A DNA stretch of 64,000 nt from Pseudomonadota bacterium (GCA_018821785.1 JAHJLI010000008.1:16500-80499); one strand, 5' to 3'; counted from the stretch's first letter, positions 1 through 8,485 are shown. Numbers and translations: made by a program. The notes: generated from the sequence alone by a model not told the origin.

Positions 1-177
1 GCACTGGCGATCAACACCCTCGTCGCCGTCTGCCTTGGCGGCTCGCTGCCTCTTCTCTTGAAACGGCTAAAACTTGACCCGGCGCTGGTCTCAAGCCCCC
101 TGCTGACAACGGTTACCGACATGTGCGGCTTTTTCCTCGTCCTTAGTTTTGCCTCCATGGTCCTCGACAAACTATGA
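1..177 (+). CDS. mgtE: MgtE-family Mg2+ transporter, C-terminal fragment
   Basis: The reading frame is open from base 1 and ends at a TGA at 175-177, giving the last 58 residues of a membrane protein. The end contains an LLKRLKLDPAL stretch followed by SSPLLTTVTDMCGF and a hydrophobic tail. This pattern matches the last two membrane helices of MgtE magnesium channels, whose DPA...S.P..TT..D motif lines the ion path. The N-terminal cytoplasmic and CBS domains lie outside the window, so the family call rests on the tail alone. It is not in the ORF track because it has no start here. Confidence 0.75.
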   Translation, partial: ALAINTLVAVCLGGSLPLLLKRLKLDPALVSSPLLTTVTDMCGFFLVLSFASMVLDKL

Positions 178-291
178 GGGCCGTAACGAGGACCCATTTC
201 CCTTGTCAACTGATGAATGAAACGCCGCCAGCAAATTTTTAAGAGAAGCCCTTTTCAACAAAATATAAAAAACGACCAATGACACTGTCTG

Positions 292-300
292 TGCTATAAT
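292..300 (+). promoter_or_regulatory. Extended -10 promoter candidate for citrate synthase
   Basis: TGCTATAAT is a perfect extended -10 element (TGnTATAAT), about 50 bases before the citrate synthase ATG. No good -35 hexamer sits at the usual distance, which is tolerated by extended -10 promoters. The gene also has a clear GGAGG ribosome site just before its ATG. Confidence 0.5.
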
Positions 301-351
301 CACACCGTTTCATTAGCAACCATTCTTTCACACCTATCTGGAGGTATCACC

Positions 352-1512
352 ATGTCAAATGCTGCTGAAAAGGAGCCCCCATCCCAAAATATTGGTCTTG
401 GGCTTGCCGATATTACCATCTGTGAATCCGAGATCTGTTATATTGATGGCGACGAAGGCCGGTTGGTCTATCGTGGCTACGATGCCATCGAACTCGCCAG
501 GCAGTCTACCTTTGAAGAAGTCGCCTACCTCCTCTGGTACGGAGCCCTGCCGCGGCCGACAGAATTCAAAGCTTTTCTTGCGGGCTTCACCGGCTCTATG
601 TCCCTCCCCGTTGAAACCGTTATGATCCTCCGCATGTTCCCGAAAGCAGCCACCCCGATGGAGGTTATCCGCACCGCCGTTTCCTCCCTAGGTCATTGGG
701 ACCCTGACAGCGGCAATACCGGCCTTGATGCCAGCCTGCGCAAGGCTCAACGCCTTACCCTGCGCATTCCTCTCCTCATTGCCGCCCACCAGCGGCTGCG
801 TGAAGGCAAGGAACCATTGAAACCAATTCCCGGACACGGCATAGCTTTCAATTTTCTCTACACCTTATTCGGAAAAGAGCCGGATGCCATAACCGAAAAG
901 GCCTTTAATGCGGCCCTCATCCTCCATGCCGACCATGAACTCAATGCCTCGACTTTTTCGGCGCGGGTGACCGCCTCGACCATGGCCGACATCTATTCTT
1001 CGGTAACATCAGCGATCGGAACCCTGAAGGGCCCACTGCACGGCGGTGCCAATATGGAGGTCATGCTCATGTTGCAGGAAATTGGCGACCCTGGGAAAGC
1101 ACGCGCCTATATTGAAAACAAACTGGAGAACAAGGAGAAAATCCCTGGATTTGGCCACAGGGTCTATCGCTGCGAAGATCCCCGCGTCGATCTTTTGCGC
1201 AATCACGCAAAAACATTAGCGGAAAAAGCAGGCAATAGCAGCTATTTCGAAATCACCCAGGAGATCCAGAAGATTGTGGTTGAACGAACCAAGGTATTCC
1301 CAAATGTTGATCTTTATACCGCCTCGCTGTATCATGCCATTGGCCTGCCGACTGAGCTATTCACCCCTATTTTTGCAATCAGCCGGACCGTAGGCTGGAC
1401 CTCACATATTCTTGAACAATGGAGCAACAACAAACTCATCCGCCCACGCGCCGAATACATCGGACCAAAATCGTATTGCTATATTCCGATAAAAGAGCGC
1501 GCCCGCGGCTGA
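352..1512 (+). CDS. gltA: Citrate synthase
   Basis: Condenses acetyl-CoA with oxaloacetate to citrate in the cytoplasm, the entry step of the TCA cycle. The 386-residue length fits the short type II-like bacterial citrate/2-methylcitrate synthases. The catalytic set is visible: His230 in PLHGGAN, His269 in GFGHRVY and Asp320 in FPNVDLY. The ATG at 352 follows a GGAGG site. The gene stands alone, with its own extended -10 candidate upstream and the RimK-like gene 92 bases downstream. A 2-methylcitrate synthase cannot be excluded by sequence alone, but no prp genes are nearby. Confidence 0.93.
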   Translation: MSNAAEKEPPSQNIGLGLADITICESEICYIDGDEGRLVYRGYDAIELARQSTFEEVAYLLWYGALPRPTEFKAFLAGFTGSMSLPVETVMILRMFPKAATPMEVIRTAVSSLGHWDPDSGNTGLDASLRKAQRLTLRIPLLIAAHQRLREGKEPLKPIPGHGIAFNFLYTLFGKEPDAITEKAFNAALILHADHELNASTFSARVTASTMADIYSSVTSAIGTLKGPLHGGANMEVMLMLQEIGDPGKARAYIENKLENKEKIPGFGHRVYRCEDPRVDLLRNHAKTLAEKAGNSSYFEITQEIQKIVVERTKVFPNVDLYTASLYHAIGLPTELFTPIFAISRTVGWTSHILEQWSNNKLIRPRAEYIGPKSYCYIPIKERARG

Positions 1513-1604
1513 TTCACTGCATTGACAATGCAAACCACCTTATGTAACAATAACTCCATGCCGGCCCCCCAGAAACGGACTGGCCGGCAAACCAAGGTTT
1601 CACA

Positions 1605-3086
1605 ATGCAAACAACCCTGATTATATTGGACAGCGTTTCCGACTGGAAACCCTACTATGAAACCGACAGTATCATCACCGCGGGAGAGTACCTGCAAAAC
1701 GAACAATTGAGTCAGGAAGATCTTTTGATCATCAATTTGTGCAGTGATCTCAGCTATAATTCCGAAGGATACTATTGTTCTTTACTTGCTCAGGCGCGCA
1801 AGCACAAAGTCATTCCCTCAAGCGATGCCATCAACAGTCTCGAAAGTGACCGAACCATAAAACTGCAGGGCTTGCTGAAAAAAACCTGCCATTCTTGGGT
1901 CAGCGGAACCACCAGCCTTGACGGCAATGCTTCTCCCCGCACTATTGACATCTTTTTTGGCGATTGCGAAGACCCGTCGCTGAAACGCCTGGCCAAGTTC
2001 ATCTTTGACCAATTTCCTTTTCCCATGCTGAAGGCCACCTTCTCCAGCAGCAAGTTTACCCAGCTTGAACATTTCCGGACCATGGCCCTCAGCGAACTTG
2101 ACGATGCCCAGCAAACCCTTTTTGCCAACGCCATCGACCGTTTTAACAAAAAAATCTGGCGCTACCCAAAAAGCCGGAAAATGTTCGGCTACGACCTGGC
2201 AATTCTGCACGACCCGAAGGAAAAAATTCCCTGCAGCAACGCCTCGGCGCTGAATCTTTTTGTCTCCGAGGCCAAGAAAATGAATATCCACGCCGAACTG
2301 ATCACCGCCGACGATTCGGCTCGGTTGATGGAGTTCGACGCCCTTTTTATCCGGCAAACCACGGCGGTCAACCATATAACCTACCAGCTGGCAAAAAAAG
2401 CCCAACAGGCCGACATGGTGGTAATCGACGACCCGACTTCGATCATCCTCTGCACCAACAAGGTCTACTTGAAAGAACTTCTCGACCGGGAAAAGATCCC
2501 CTGCCCCCGTTCACGACTGGTCTTTAAAACCAAACCGGCGGGTTACGATGAACTGAGCCAGGTCCTTGGCGATACAATGGTGATAAAAGTGCCCGACGGC
2601 TCTTTTTCCGTCGGTGTAACCAAGGTCACTAATCAGCAGGAATATGAAAAAACTCTCGCCGAACTCTTCCTCAGTTCGTCGATTCTTCTGATCCAGGAAT
2701 TCCTACCGACCGACTTTGACTGGCGCATCGGTGTTATCGGGGGCGAATGCATTTATGGCTGCAAGTACTACATGGCTCAGGGCCACTGGCAAATAATCCA
2801 GCACCGGGCAAACCGCATTCCGCGTGGTGGCGCCTTTGAAACCATTCCCCTTTATAGTATCCCCTCCAAGGTGCGAAAACTTGCGATCAAAGCTACCTCC
2901 CTCATCGGCAAGGGCTTGTACGGTGTGGACATCAAAATGGTTGGTGAACAACCGATTATCATCGAGATCAACGACAACCCATCCCTGGAGCATGGGGTCG
3001 AAGATCAAGTCATGGGCAATGAACTGTACCGAATCATCCTCAGGGAATTTGTCGACAGATTGAACAGCAGGCAGCATAAGCGATGA
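1605..3086 (+). CDS. RimK-like ATP-grasp ligase with N-terminal RLAN-type domain
   Basis: Predicted cytoplasmic ATP-grasp carboxylate-amine ligase joining an amino acid or amine to a peptide or protein carboxylate; the substrate is unknown. The C-terminal part (about residues 290-490) carries the ATP-grasp signature: a lysine-containing MVIKVPDGSFSVG strand, the FLPTDFDWRIGVIGGE segment and the metal-binding end IIIEINDNPSLEHG. The first ~190 residues match the separate N-terminal domain of long RimK homologues, so at 493 residues it is far longer than E. coli RimK (~300). Its TGA overlaps the ATG of the GNAT gene by ATGA, indicating coupled translation with the acetyltransferase and SET genes. 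Family call is firm; substrate is not. Confidence 0.88.
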   Translation: MQTTLIILDSVSDWKPYYETDSIITAGEYLQNEQLSQEDLLIINLCSDLSYNSEGYYCSLLAQARKHKVIPSSDAINSLESDRTIKLQGLLKKTCHSWVSGTTSLDGNASPRTIDIFFGDCEDPSLKRLAKFIFDQFPFPMLKATFSSSKFTQLEHFRTMALSELDDAQQTLFANAIDRFNKKIWRYPKSRKMFGYDLAILHDPKEKIPCSNASALNLFVSEAKKMNIHAELITADDSARLMEFDALFIRQTTAVNHITYQLAKKAQQADMVVIDDPTSIILCTNKVYLKELLDREKIPCPRSRLVFKTKPAGYDELSQVLGDTMVIKVPDGSFSVGVTKVTNQQEYEKTLAELFLSSSILLIQEFLPTDFDWRIGVIGGECIYGCKYYMAQGHWQIIQHRANRIPRGGAFETIPLYSIPSKVRKLAIKATSLIGKGLYGVDIKMVGEQPIIIEINDNPSLEHGVEDQVMGNELYRIILREFVDRLNSRQHKR

Positions 3087-3588
3087 AAACCACTTTTTTT
3101 TTTTTGCCCCTGCCACGACGAAAGATGTCGACCAGTTGACCGCACTGGAGATCGCTCTCTTCCGCACCGACCGGTGCTCGAAAAAAAGCTTGCGATACCT
3201 GGTACAACATGCCCACGTTATTGTCGCGAGACAACAGGAGACACTGGAGATTGTAGGATATGCCATTTTGCTCGGCCGAAAGAACAGCCGTAAAATGCGG
3301 ATTTATTCGTTTGGCATTGTTCCCGCAGCAAGAAACCGGGGCCTTGCCGGAAAGATGATTGAACATCTTGAAGACATTGTTAAAATTTCACAGTGTCATA
3401 TGCTCACCCTGGAGGTGAGCGACAGCAACACTGCAGCTGTCAATCTGTATAAAAAACACGGTTTTGAACAATATGGCTTTCGCCTTGGCTATTACGAGGA
3501 CGGCGGCCACGCAATTCTTATGCGAAAGCACATACGCGAGGATTCCGGCGACGATGATCATACCCTGTACAAAAGTTGTATACATTAA
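3083..3588 (+). CDS. RimI-like GNAT acetyltransferase; start region broken by a 12-T tract
   Basis: Predicted acetyl-CoA-dependent N-acyltransferase. The core shows the GNAT acetyl-CoA loop (VPAARNRGLAGKMIEHL) and the RimI-like end LEVSDSNTAAVNLYKKHGF...GYYEDGGHAILM. The ORF track begins at TTG 3136, but family-like sequence (APATTKDVDQLTALE) continues upstream in frame to base 3106. The natural start is ATG 3083, overlapping the RimK stop, yet it is out of frame by one base because of a run of twelve T at 3094-3105. Thirteen T would restore MKTTFFFFAPATTK. The run may be a sequencing error, a phase-variable switch or a transcriptional slippage site. The gene lacks the C39-like peptidase domain that I recall being fused to GNATs paired with long RimK proteins. 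Confidence 0.8.
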
Positions 3589-4144
3589 CGAAGACAAAGG
3601 AAACGGGGTGGTGGCCACCGCAAGAATCCCGCAAGGTACTGTCACCTGGGTTTTTGATGACCTGGATCGGGAGATCCCCATGGACCGGTTGGAGCGCATG
3701 TCCCTGCCATGCCAAGAAGCGACCCTCACCTATTCCTACCGAAACAACAGAGGCCATCTGATTTTTTGCTGGGACAACGAACGGTTCATCAATCACAGCT
3801 TCAAACCAAACTGCTGCCTCACGGCCTACAATTTTGAAATTGCCATCAGAAACATCGAACCAGGCGAGGAGTTGACCAATGATTATGGTGCATTCAATAT
3901 AATCGCCCCCTTTGCTGTCGACTCCGAAGGCAGCGAGCGTACGACCGTTTATCCAGACGATCTTCTCCGCTACAACGGCCTCTGGGATGGTCAGTTGCAA
4001 GAAGCATTTAGCCGTTTTCTCCATGTTGAACAGCCGTTGCGACAAGTTTTCTCACCTGACGTCTGGAAACTTGCCGAATCCATCGCCCGGGGCGAAACTG
4101 CCATGGCATCCATTAGAAATTGTTACTATAGTGAAAGCAGGTAG
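3554..4144 (+). CDS. SET-domain protein (putative lysine methyltransferase)
   Basis: SET domains transfer methyl groups from S-adenosylmethionine to lysine side chains. Visible motifs are the opening GNGVVATARIPQGTV, the core RFINHSFKPNC (NHS-x-x-PN-C) and IRNIEPGEELTNDYG, whose Tyr is the catalytic residue in SET enzymes. The ORF track starts at 3464, but ATG 3554 (MIIPCTKVVYINE) places the SET domain directly at the N-terminus and overlaps the GNAT gene by 35 bases, typical of translational coupling. From that start it has 196 residues. The target is unknown. Position after RimK-like and GNAT genes suggests the three act on a common protein or peptide. Confidence 0.82.
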   Translation: MIIPCTKVVYINEDKGNGVVATARIPQGTVTWVFDDLDREIPMDRLERMSLPCQEATLTYSYRNNRGHLIFCWDNERFINHSFKPNCCLTAYNFEIAIRNIEPGEELTNDYGAFNIIAPFAVDSEGSERTTVYPDDLLRYNGLWDGQLQEAFSRFLHVEQPLRQVFSPDVWKLAESIARGETAMASIRNCYYSESR

Positions 4145-4222
4145 AAACTGCCGCGGATTGGGACGGCAGCTGATCGTACGCCCTCAACCTCCAGGACTCA
4201 TTTAACCTTTTGCCCGGTTTCT

Positions 4223-4810
4223 ATGGTCTCAGACATGAAAGATGAACTCGCCTCTCTTAATATCGGCAGTCAGATTCGCGCCCTGCGCAACAGAAGGGAC
4301 CTTACACTGCAAGATCTGGCTGATCTTACCGGCCTGTCAAAGCCCAACCTCTCGCAGATAGAAAATAATTTGGTTACCCCGCCTATTGCTACCCTGTTGA
4401 AAATCGCCACAGCCCTCGGCGTCTCCATTGGCCATTTTTTCCAGGGAGCAGGCTCGGACAGCAGCATGGTGGTGGTGCGCAAAGCCGACCGTTATGGGGT
4501 CGCCAAGGGACCGCATATCTCCCACATCGGCTATCAGTACGAACCCCTCGCCTATCCAAAAGTCGATAAAACCATGGAACCCTTCATTGTCCACATGGAG
4601 GAACGAGCAGCCGAAGCCATAGTTTACAACAACCACCGCGGCGAGGAGTTTCTCTATGTCCTTGAGGGCAGGCTCGAGTTTCGCCGCGGTGATAATGTGG
4701 TGATCCTTGAGGAAGGGGACAGCCTTTACTTCGACTCGGTTGTTCCGCACGGTTACCGGGGGATCGGTGGTCCTGCGAAAACCTTGGTAATCATCTACAA
4801 ACCGGATTGA
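4223..4810 (+). CDS. XRE-family regulator with C-terminal cupin domain
   Basis: DNA-binding regulator with a ligand-sensing cupin. Residues ~15-70 form an HTH_3 domain (IGSQIRALRNRRDLTLQDLADLTGLSKPNLSQIE). The C-terminal ~70 residues form a cupin barrel (HRGEEFLYVLEGRLEFRRG...LEEGDSLYFDSVVPHGYRG), the shape of PuuR/SutR-like regulators that sense small molecules. It follows the RimK-GNAT-SET genes by ~80 bases on the same strand and may control them or belong to the same unit. Start at ATG 4223 versus ATG 4235 is not decided by a clear ribosome site. The ligand cannot be read from sequence. Confidence 0.88.
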   Translation: MVSDMKDELASLNIGSQIRALRNRRDLTLQDLADLTGLSKPNLSQIENNLVTPPIATLLKIATALGVSIGHFFQGAGSDSSMVVVRKADRYGVAKGPHISHIGYQYEPLAYPKVDKTMEPFIVHMEERAAEAIVYNNHRGEEFLYVLEGRLEFRRGDNVVILEEGDSLYFDSVVPHGYRGIGGPAKTLVIIYKPD

Positions 4811-4872
4811 TCTCCGCTGATATTCTCACACCTTGGGTATAGATTCCCCTGTCGGGGAGGTATTGAAGCAGG

Positions 4873-4895
4873 TCGGATGAATCCGATCTATTTTA
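4873..4895 (+). terminator. Weak candidate terminator after the XRE-cupin gene
   Basis: AGGTCGGATGAATCCGATCT forms a short hairpin (TCGGA-TGAA-TCCGA plus flanking pairs) followed by ATTTT. It lies about 65 bases after the XRE-cupin stop and before a convergent minus-strand gene. The stem is short and the U-run weak. Confidence 0.3.
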
Positions 4896-4896
4896 A

Positions 4897-5241
4897 TCAG
4901 GTGAGGGTCAATCTGTTTTCCGGTCGCTTCGCCGAAGGGCGATATGTTTGTGGCCGCAACGGCTTTATTTCCTGAGACAACGATGGAGCCGTTTTTTCTG
5001 TCTCGGATTTTCCAACCAAATCAGAACAGTGAAAAAAAACATACCAATCACTGCGCTGCTGTTTGGTCGTTTTGGTTGAAAAAGCAACCCCTTTGGCAGC
5101 CTGAGCCGGTTGTCCCAACAAGAGCTGCTTTCTGACCATGAATGCCTGCCCCCAGTTATGGATCTGACCACCAATGGTCACAGCCAAATGGATTACACAT
5201 ACAGCTAAGATACATATTGAAAAGTATTGATTCAACTCCAT
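4897..5241 (-). CDS. Small protein with one N-terminal membrane helix, unknown function
   Basis: Not recognised. The track ORF begins at 5322, but ATG 5241 is preceded by an excellent AAGGAGGTGGGCG ribosome site, giving 114 residues beginning MELNQYFSICILAVCVIHLAV. The first ~25 residues form one hydrophobic helix; the rest is polar and low in recognisable motifs. It lies downstream of the Usp and TauE/SafE genes on the same strand and is probably their last operon member, which hints at a link with the transporter. The strong ribosome site is the main support; the C-terminal half is less convincing as coding. Confidence 0.5.
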   Translation of the reverse strand: MELNQYFSICILAVCVIHLAVTIGGQIHNWGQAFMVRKQLLLGQPAQAAKGVAFSTKTTKQQRSDWYVFFHCSDLVGKSETEKTAPSLSQEIKPLRPQTYRPSAKRPENRLTLT

Positions 5242-5344
5242 CGCCCACCTCCTTGCGGGAGAAAATACCATCCCTCCCGCAGTTTCCTTTACGCGGTAAA
5301 CATCCGGCTCAACTTCCATCAATTCTCCATGATGGCTAAAGGGC

Positions 5345-6265
5345 TCAGCAAGCCTGTTTATCTAAGACGAAATCACCAACACGAGCCAGATCACGAACAC
5401 CATTGCCAGCCAGTCTTTTTACTACCAAAATTGGCTTGCGGGAAAGTGCTGCAACCCGCTCAACCACACTCCCCGCAAGAAAGCGCCTGAGGGCGGTTCG
5501 TCCATAAGACCCGAGAACAATCAACTGGATATCTTTTTGCTCACAGTATTTGACAATTTGTTCGTAGGATGTGCCTTCCCAAATCTCAGTAGTCACCGGC
5601 ACGCCCAATGTTTGTGCTTGTCCTGCCAAGGTCTGCACCGCCATGGAACTCTTGTGTCGCGCCTCATCAAGCACACCATACAGCAAACTCCGATCAACGC
5701 TGACATCCACCACGGAAAGTGCATGAATTTTACCACCATATGCCAAGGCCAGATCGAGGGCACGCTGCCCGGCATCCATGCTGTGCCGAGAACCGTCCAA
5801 GCCTACAAGGATCCGGGCAAAGTCCACCTCAACCGCTTCAGGTACCAGCAACACATCACAGGGACTCAGTCCAAGCACATTGGCGATGGTACGCCCGAGC
5901 AGCATACGCTCGACATACGCCCGCTTTGGACACCCCATGAGCAAAAGGCCGGCCCCTATTTCTTCAGCAACATTAACTATCTCATCGACAGGATTGCCGA
6001 CTCTGTGCACCGCGCGCACTGTTTGGCCACACTCCGCCGCAGTGTGCACCACATCCTGAAGGCAATTTTTAAAAGGCAGGCTCATTTGATCGTTGGCATC
6101 ACTGATTGCCCATCTATTCATATTCCCCTCATATCGAGGGGTAACAGAAACAGCAACCAATTTTGCCCGCATTGATGCCGCCAGGCGAAGGGCTTGGAGA
6201 AAAGCGGCTTGACTGGCGGGGCCAGGATCAATAGCCACTAAAATGAATTTGACTGTATCAGACAT
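5345..6265 (-). CDS. Tandem universal stress protein (two Usp domains)
   Basis: Cytoplasmic nucleotide-binding stress protein of the UspA superfamily, with two consecutive domains of ~145 residues in 306 residues. Each half starts with a beta strand carrying the binding Asp (FILVAIDPG, ARILVGLDGS). The second half ends with the ATP-binding motif GSYGRTALRRFLAGSVVERVAALSRKPILVVK, the G-2x-G-9x-G(S/T) pattern. The first half has a less regular version (MGCPKRAYVERMLLGRTIANVL). It lies 11 bases after the TauE/SafE permease on the same strand, so the two are almost certainly co-transcribed. Its role may be to gate or sense transport, but that is inference. Confidence 0.9.
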   Translation of the reverse strand: MSDTVKFILVAIDPGPASQAAFLQALRLAASMRAKLVAVSVTPRYEGNMNRWAISDANDQMSLPFKNCLQDVVHTAAECGQTVRAVHRVGNPVDEIVNVAEEIGAGLLLMGCPKRAYVERMLLGRTIANVLGLSPCDVLLVPEAVEVDFARILVGLDGSRHSMDAGQRALDLALAYGGKIHALSVVDVSVDRSLLYGVLDEARHKSSMAVQTLAGQAQTLGVPVTTEIWEGTSYEQIVKYCEQKDIQLIVLGSYGRTALRRFLAGSVVERVAALSRKPILVVKRLAGNGVRDLARVGDFVLDKQAC

Positions 6266-6276
6266 GATTACCCTCT

Positions 6277-7323
6277 CTATGCCACTGCCTTCTCAAGGCT
6301 TCTCGCTCGGAACAGGCTGACGAGTATGATTGTCGCCCCGATGAGAAGTGCAAAACACATGACGGAAAAGCTTATTCGAGTCATAATTACCACACTGTCG
6401 GGGTCGACAGAGGTGAGGTTCAGGTTATTCAAATACTTGGGGATGGCAAAGAATCGACTGACGGCTACGATCAGCATGATGGTGCCCATAACATATTTGA
6501 TCATGTATTCTTTAACGTAGGTTGTACCAATTGCCCCCAACTGCACACCGAAAAGTGAACCACCGAGAATAAGCAGGACCAGGCGGATATCAACCATTCC
6601 ATAGTATGCCCAGAGAAGAGTGCCTCCCAAACCCATGACGAAGGCGATGACCAATTCGGTCGCCGATGCCACGATGCTGGTGGCCCCGATGATATACATC
6701 AGTCCGGGTACGCCGATAAAACCGCCAACAGCTATGGTTGCTGCCAGCATTCCAGTGGCCAGAGCAACCGGTACGAGAAACCACATGCTGATGCGCAGAT
6801 TGGCGGTCTTAAACGAAATCATCGGCCAAAGCTGGATCTTCTGAATGCGTCTGGCCAAAAGTGGTTCCGAGGTTGCGCCGCCCGCTTTTTTAGCTGTCAG
6901 GGCATCACGCATGACGATAGAGCCAACGATGACCAGGACACAGACAAAGATAAAACTGACATACAGATTGGATGCGGCCGGGCCCCAGGTGTCGAGGATA
7001 TGCTTCTGCAGCATAACGCCGATTTGGACACCAATTTCCGCGAAAAGCCCCATAATGATTCCCAATTTGATATCTACCTGGCCATACTTATAGCGCTTGA
7101 CAGCACCAACCAGGGCCTTGGGGAATTTATGGCACATATTGCTGGCAACCGCCACTGTTCCCGGTACACCAAGGCTCATCATGGCAGGAGTCAGGACAAA
7201 GGCGCCGCCGGAACCGATAAAACCACTAACAAGCCCGCCAACGAAACCAACTAAAACTAAAAACATTATTGAATAAGCGCTTAGGTCTATGAACTGAATG
7301 ACCTCATTAATTGGACCGTGCAT
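6277..7323 (-). CDS. TauE/SafE-family sulfite/organosulfur anion exporter
   Basis: Polytopic inner-membrane permease of the TauE/SafE/YfcA family (DUF81), 348 residues with eight or so hydrophobic segments. The two family repeats are visible: GFVGGLVSGFIGSGGAFVLTP near residues 25-45, and GMLAATIAVGGFIGVPGLMY near residue 195. Known members export sulfite, sulfoacetate or related anions. It sits between a tandem Usp gene (downstream) and a Usp-membrane hybrid (upstream), all on the minus strand. In a sulfur-metabolising anaerobe an export role for a sulfur anion is plausible; the exact substrate cannot be read. Confidence 0.88.
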   Translation of the reverse strand: MHGPINEVIQFIDLSAYSIMFLVLVGFVGGLVSGFIGSGGAFVLTPAMMSLGVPGTVAVASNMCHKFPKALVGAVKRYKYGQVDIKLGIIMGLFAEIGVQIGVMLQKHILDTWGPAASNLYVSFIFVCVLVIVGSIVMRDALTAKKAGGATSEPLLARRIQKIQLWPMISFKTANLRISMWFLVPVALATGMLAATIAVGGFIGVPGLMYIIGATSIVASATELVIAFVMGLGGTLLWAYYGMVDIRLVLLILGGSLFGVQLGAIGTTYVKEYMIKYVMGTIMLIVAVSRFFAIPKYLNNLNLTSVDPDSVVIMTRISFSVMCFALLIGATIILVSLFRARSLEKAVA

Positions 7324-7409
7324 TTTGCCTCCAGAAACTGATATTTTTTATTATAAAGTTTTGCTTAAAATTCTCCGACAACCGAATTCCTTGAATCTCT
7401 CGCCTGATC

Positions 7410-8264
7410 TCAGGCGCTGACTTGGGCTCGTGGTCTGGTATCTTTTTTGACGGTTGGTACATCGGTTTTTTCCTGGCGAACATCTGCTTGCTTGGGTGCT
7501 TTAACGTTCGATCCTTCAATGCCCAGGGCGGCCCAGAAAGAATTTGTGAAATTTCCATGCATGTAGGATACGGTGAGAACTACTGCAACTGGCAGCAGGG
7601 CATAAAAGCCCCCTTTGGTTAAATAGGTCATAATAATGTCCGGATGGGAAAAGACTGCTGCATACAATCCGGCAGTGAGGCCGCCAAAGACAAAACAGTT
7701 TTTTACATGCCGTTTCCTGCTTGTAGTAGACATTCTAGAATCTCCTGTGTTCATTGGGTTAGAGTGAGTGGTCATTGCACCCGCCTTGGAGCGGGTATAA
7801 ATGACGCTAAAAACGGGAACAGGTGCCATAGAAGTCACCTCTTCCATACGAATTCCCTGATCAATTATGACAAACTCGATACGCTTTTCCGTGTGACACA
7901 ACCGTTTCACAATCTTGCCGATTTTCCCCGTTTCTCCGGTGTGTTCAACCTGCACATCCCTCGCTTCAGCCTTTTGCCTGAAGAGTGCTGAACTTTCCTG
8001 CATGGCTGCAGCAAAGAGTCGATTCCGTTCGCCACCATCGCGAAAGAAAGGCAGGGTATTGGTATGAACGGCGAGGATGGCGTACTTCAGACGGTCAGCA
8101 ACAGTTATGGCATAATCCATTACCGGCTCAGCCATATGACCGTTACGGGTAACGACCAGAATAAAGGATTTTTTCTTCATGCCTGGTGCAGCGGAGGTGT
8201 TTCCTTCCCTGTCAAGCTGGGTTGTTCTGTTTGCGGGAAAATTTTCTAATAACGGTTGAACCAT
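7410..8264 (-). CDS. Usp-like domain fused to a small membrane domain
   Basis: About 285 residues from ATG 8264 (the track start 8342 lacks a better site; an internal ATG at 8180, MKKKSFILVV, is also possible). The N-terminal ~130 residues resemble a Usp/adenine-nucleotide fold (SFILVVTRNGHMAEPVMDYAITVADRLKYAILAVHTN) and lack the final glycine-rich ATP motif. After a linker come two hydrophobic segments (CFVFGGLTAGLYAAVFS and GFYALLPVAVVLTVSYM) and a charged tail. It is first in the operon with the TauE/SafE permease and tandem Usp, so it may couple stress sensing to that permease. The fusion call is from sequence; the function is inferred. Confidence 0.65.
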   Translation of the reverse strand: MVQPLLENFPANRTTQLDREGNTSAAPGMKKKSFILVVTRNGHMAEPVMDYAITVADRLKYAILAVHTNTLPFFRDGGERNRLFAAAMQESSALFRQKAEARDVQVEHTGETGKIGKIVKRLCHTEKRIEFVIIDQGIRMEEVTSMAPVPVFSVIYTRSKAGAMTTHSNPMNTGDSRMSTTSRKRHVKNCFVFGGLTAGLYAAVFSHPDIIMTYLTKGGFYALLPVAVVLTVSYMHGNFTNSFWAALGIEGSNVKAPKQADVRQEKTDVPTVKKDTRPRAQVSA

Positions 8265-8395
8265 AAATGTTACTCTCAGTTTGGATGGATAATCTTGACC
8301 TACTAATTTCAAAAACCATGCCACCCAAATCAATCGCCGCATGTTATTTATATTATTATATATATTTATAGCGGCATGATCCTTTGGCGGCGTTG

Positions 8396-8485
8396 TGTTG
8401 CAATTAGCAACAACAACTCAATGATCTGAAGAAAAGTCCCTATCCAGCTATTGCAATTTGCAACAACACTATGCAACTTGCAACA
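8396..8485. promoter_or_regulatory. Three spaced TTGCAA-type palindromes between divergent genes
   Basis: GTTGCAATTAGCAAC (8397-8411), ATTGCAATTTGCAAC (8450-8464) and ATGCAACTTGCAAC (8470-8483) share a GTTGC-n5-GCAAC-like inverted repeat. They lie between the minus-strand Usp/TauE operon (start 8264) and the plus-strand receiver-Lon gene (start 8809). Clustered palindromes like these are typical enhancer sites for Fis-type HTH activators. A sigma-54 element with correct GG/GC spacing was not found on either side, so the controlling protein is uncertain. The rest of this 544-base gap is AT-rich and without a convincing gene. Confidence 0.5.
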
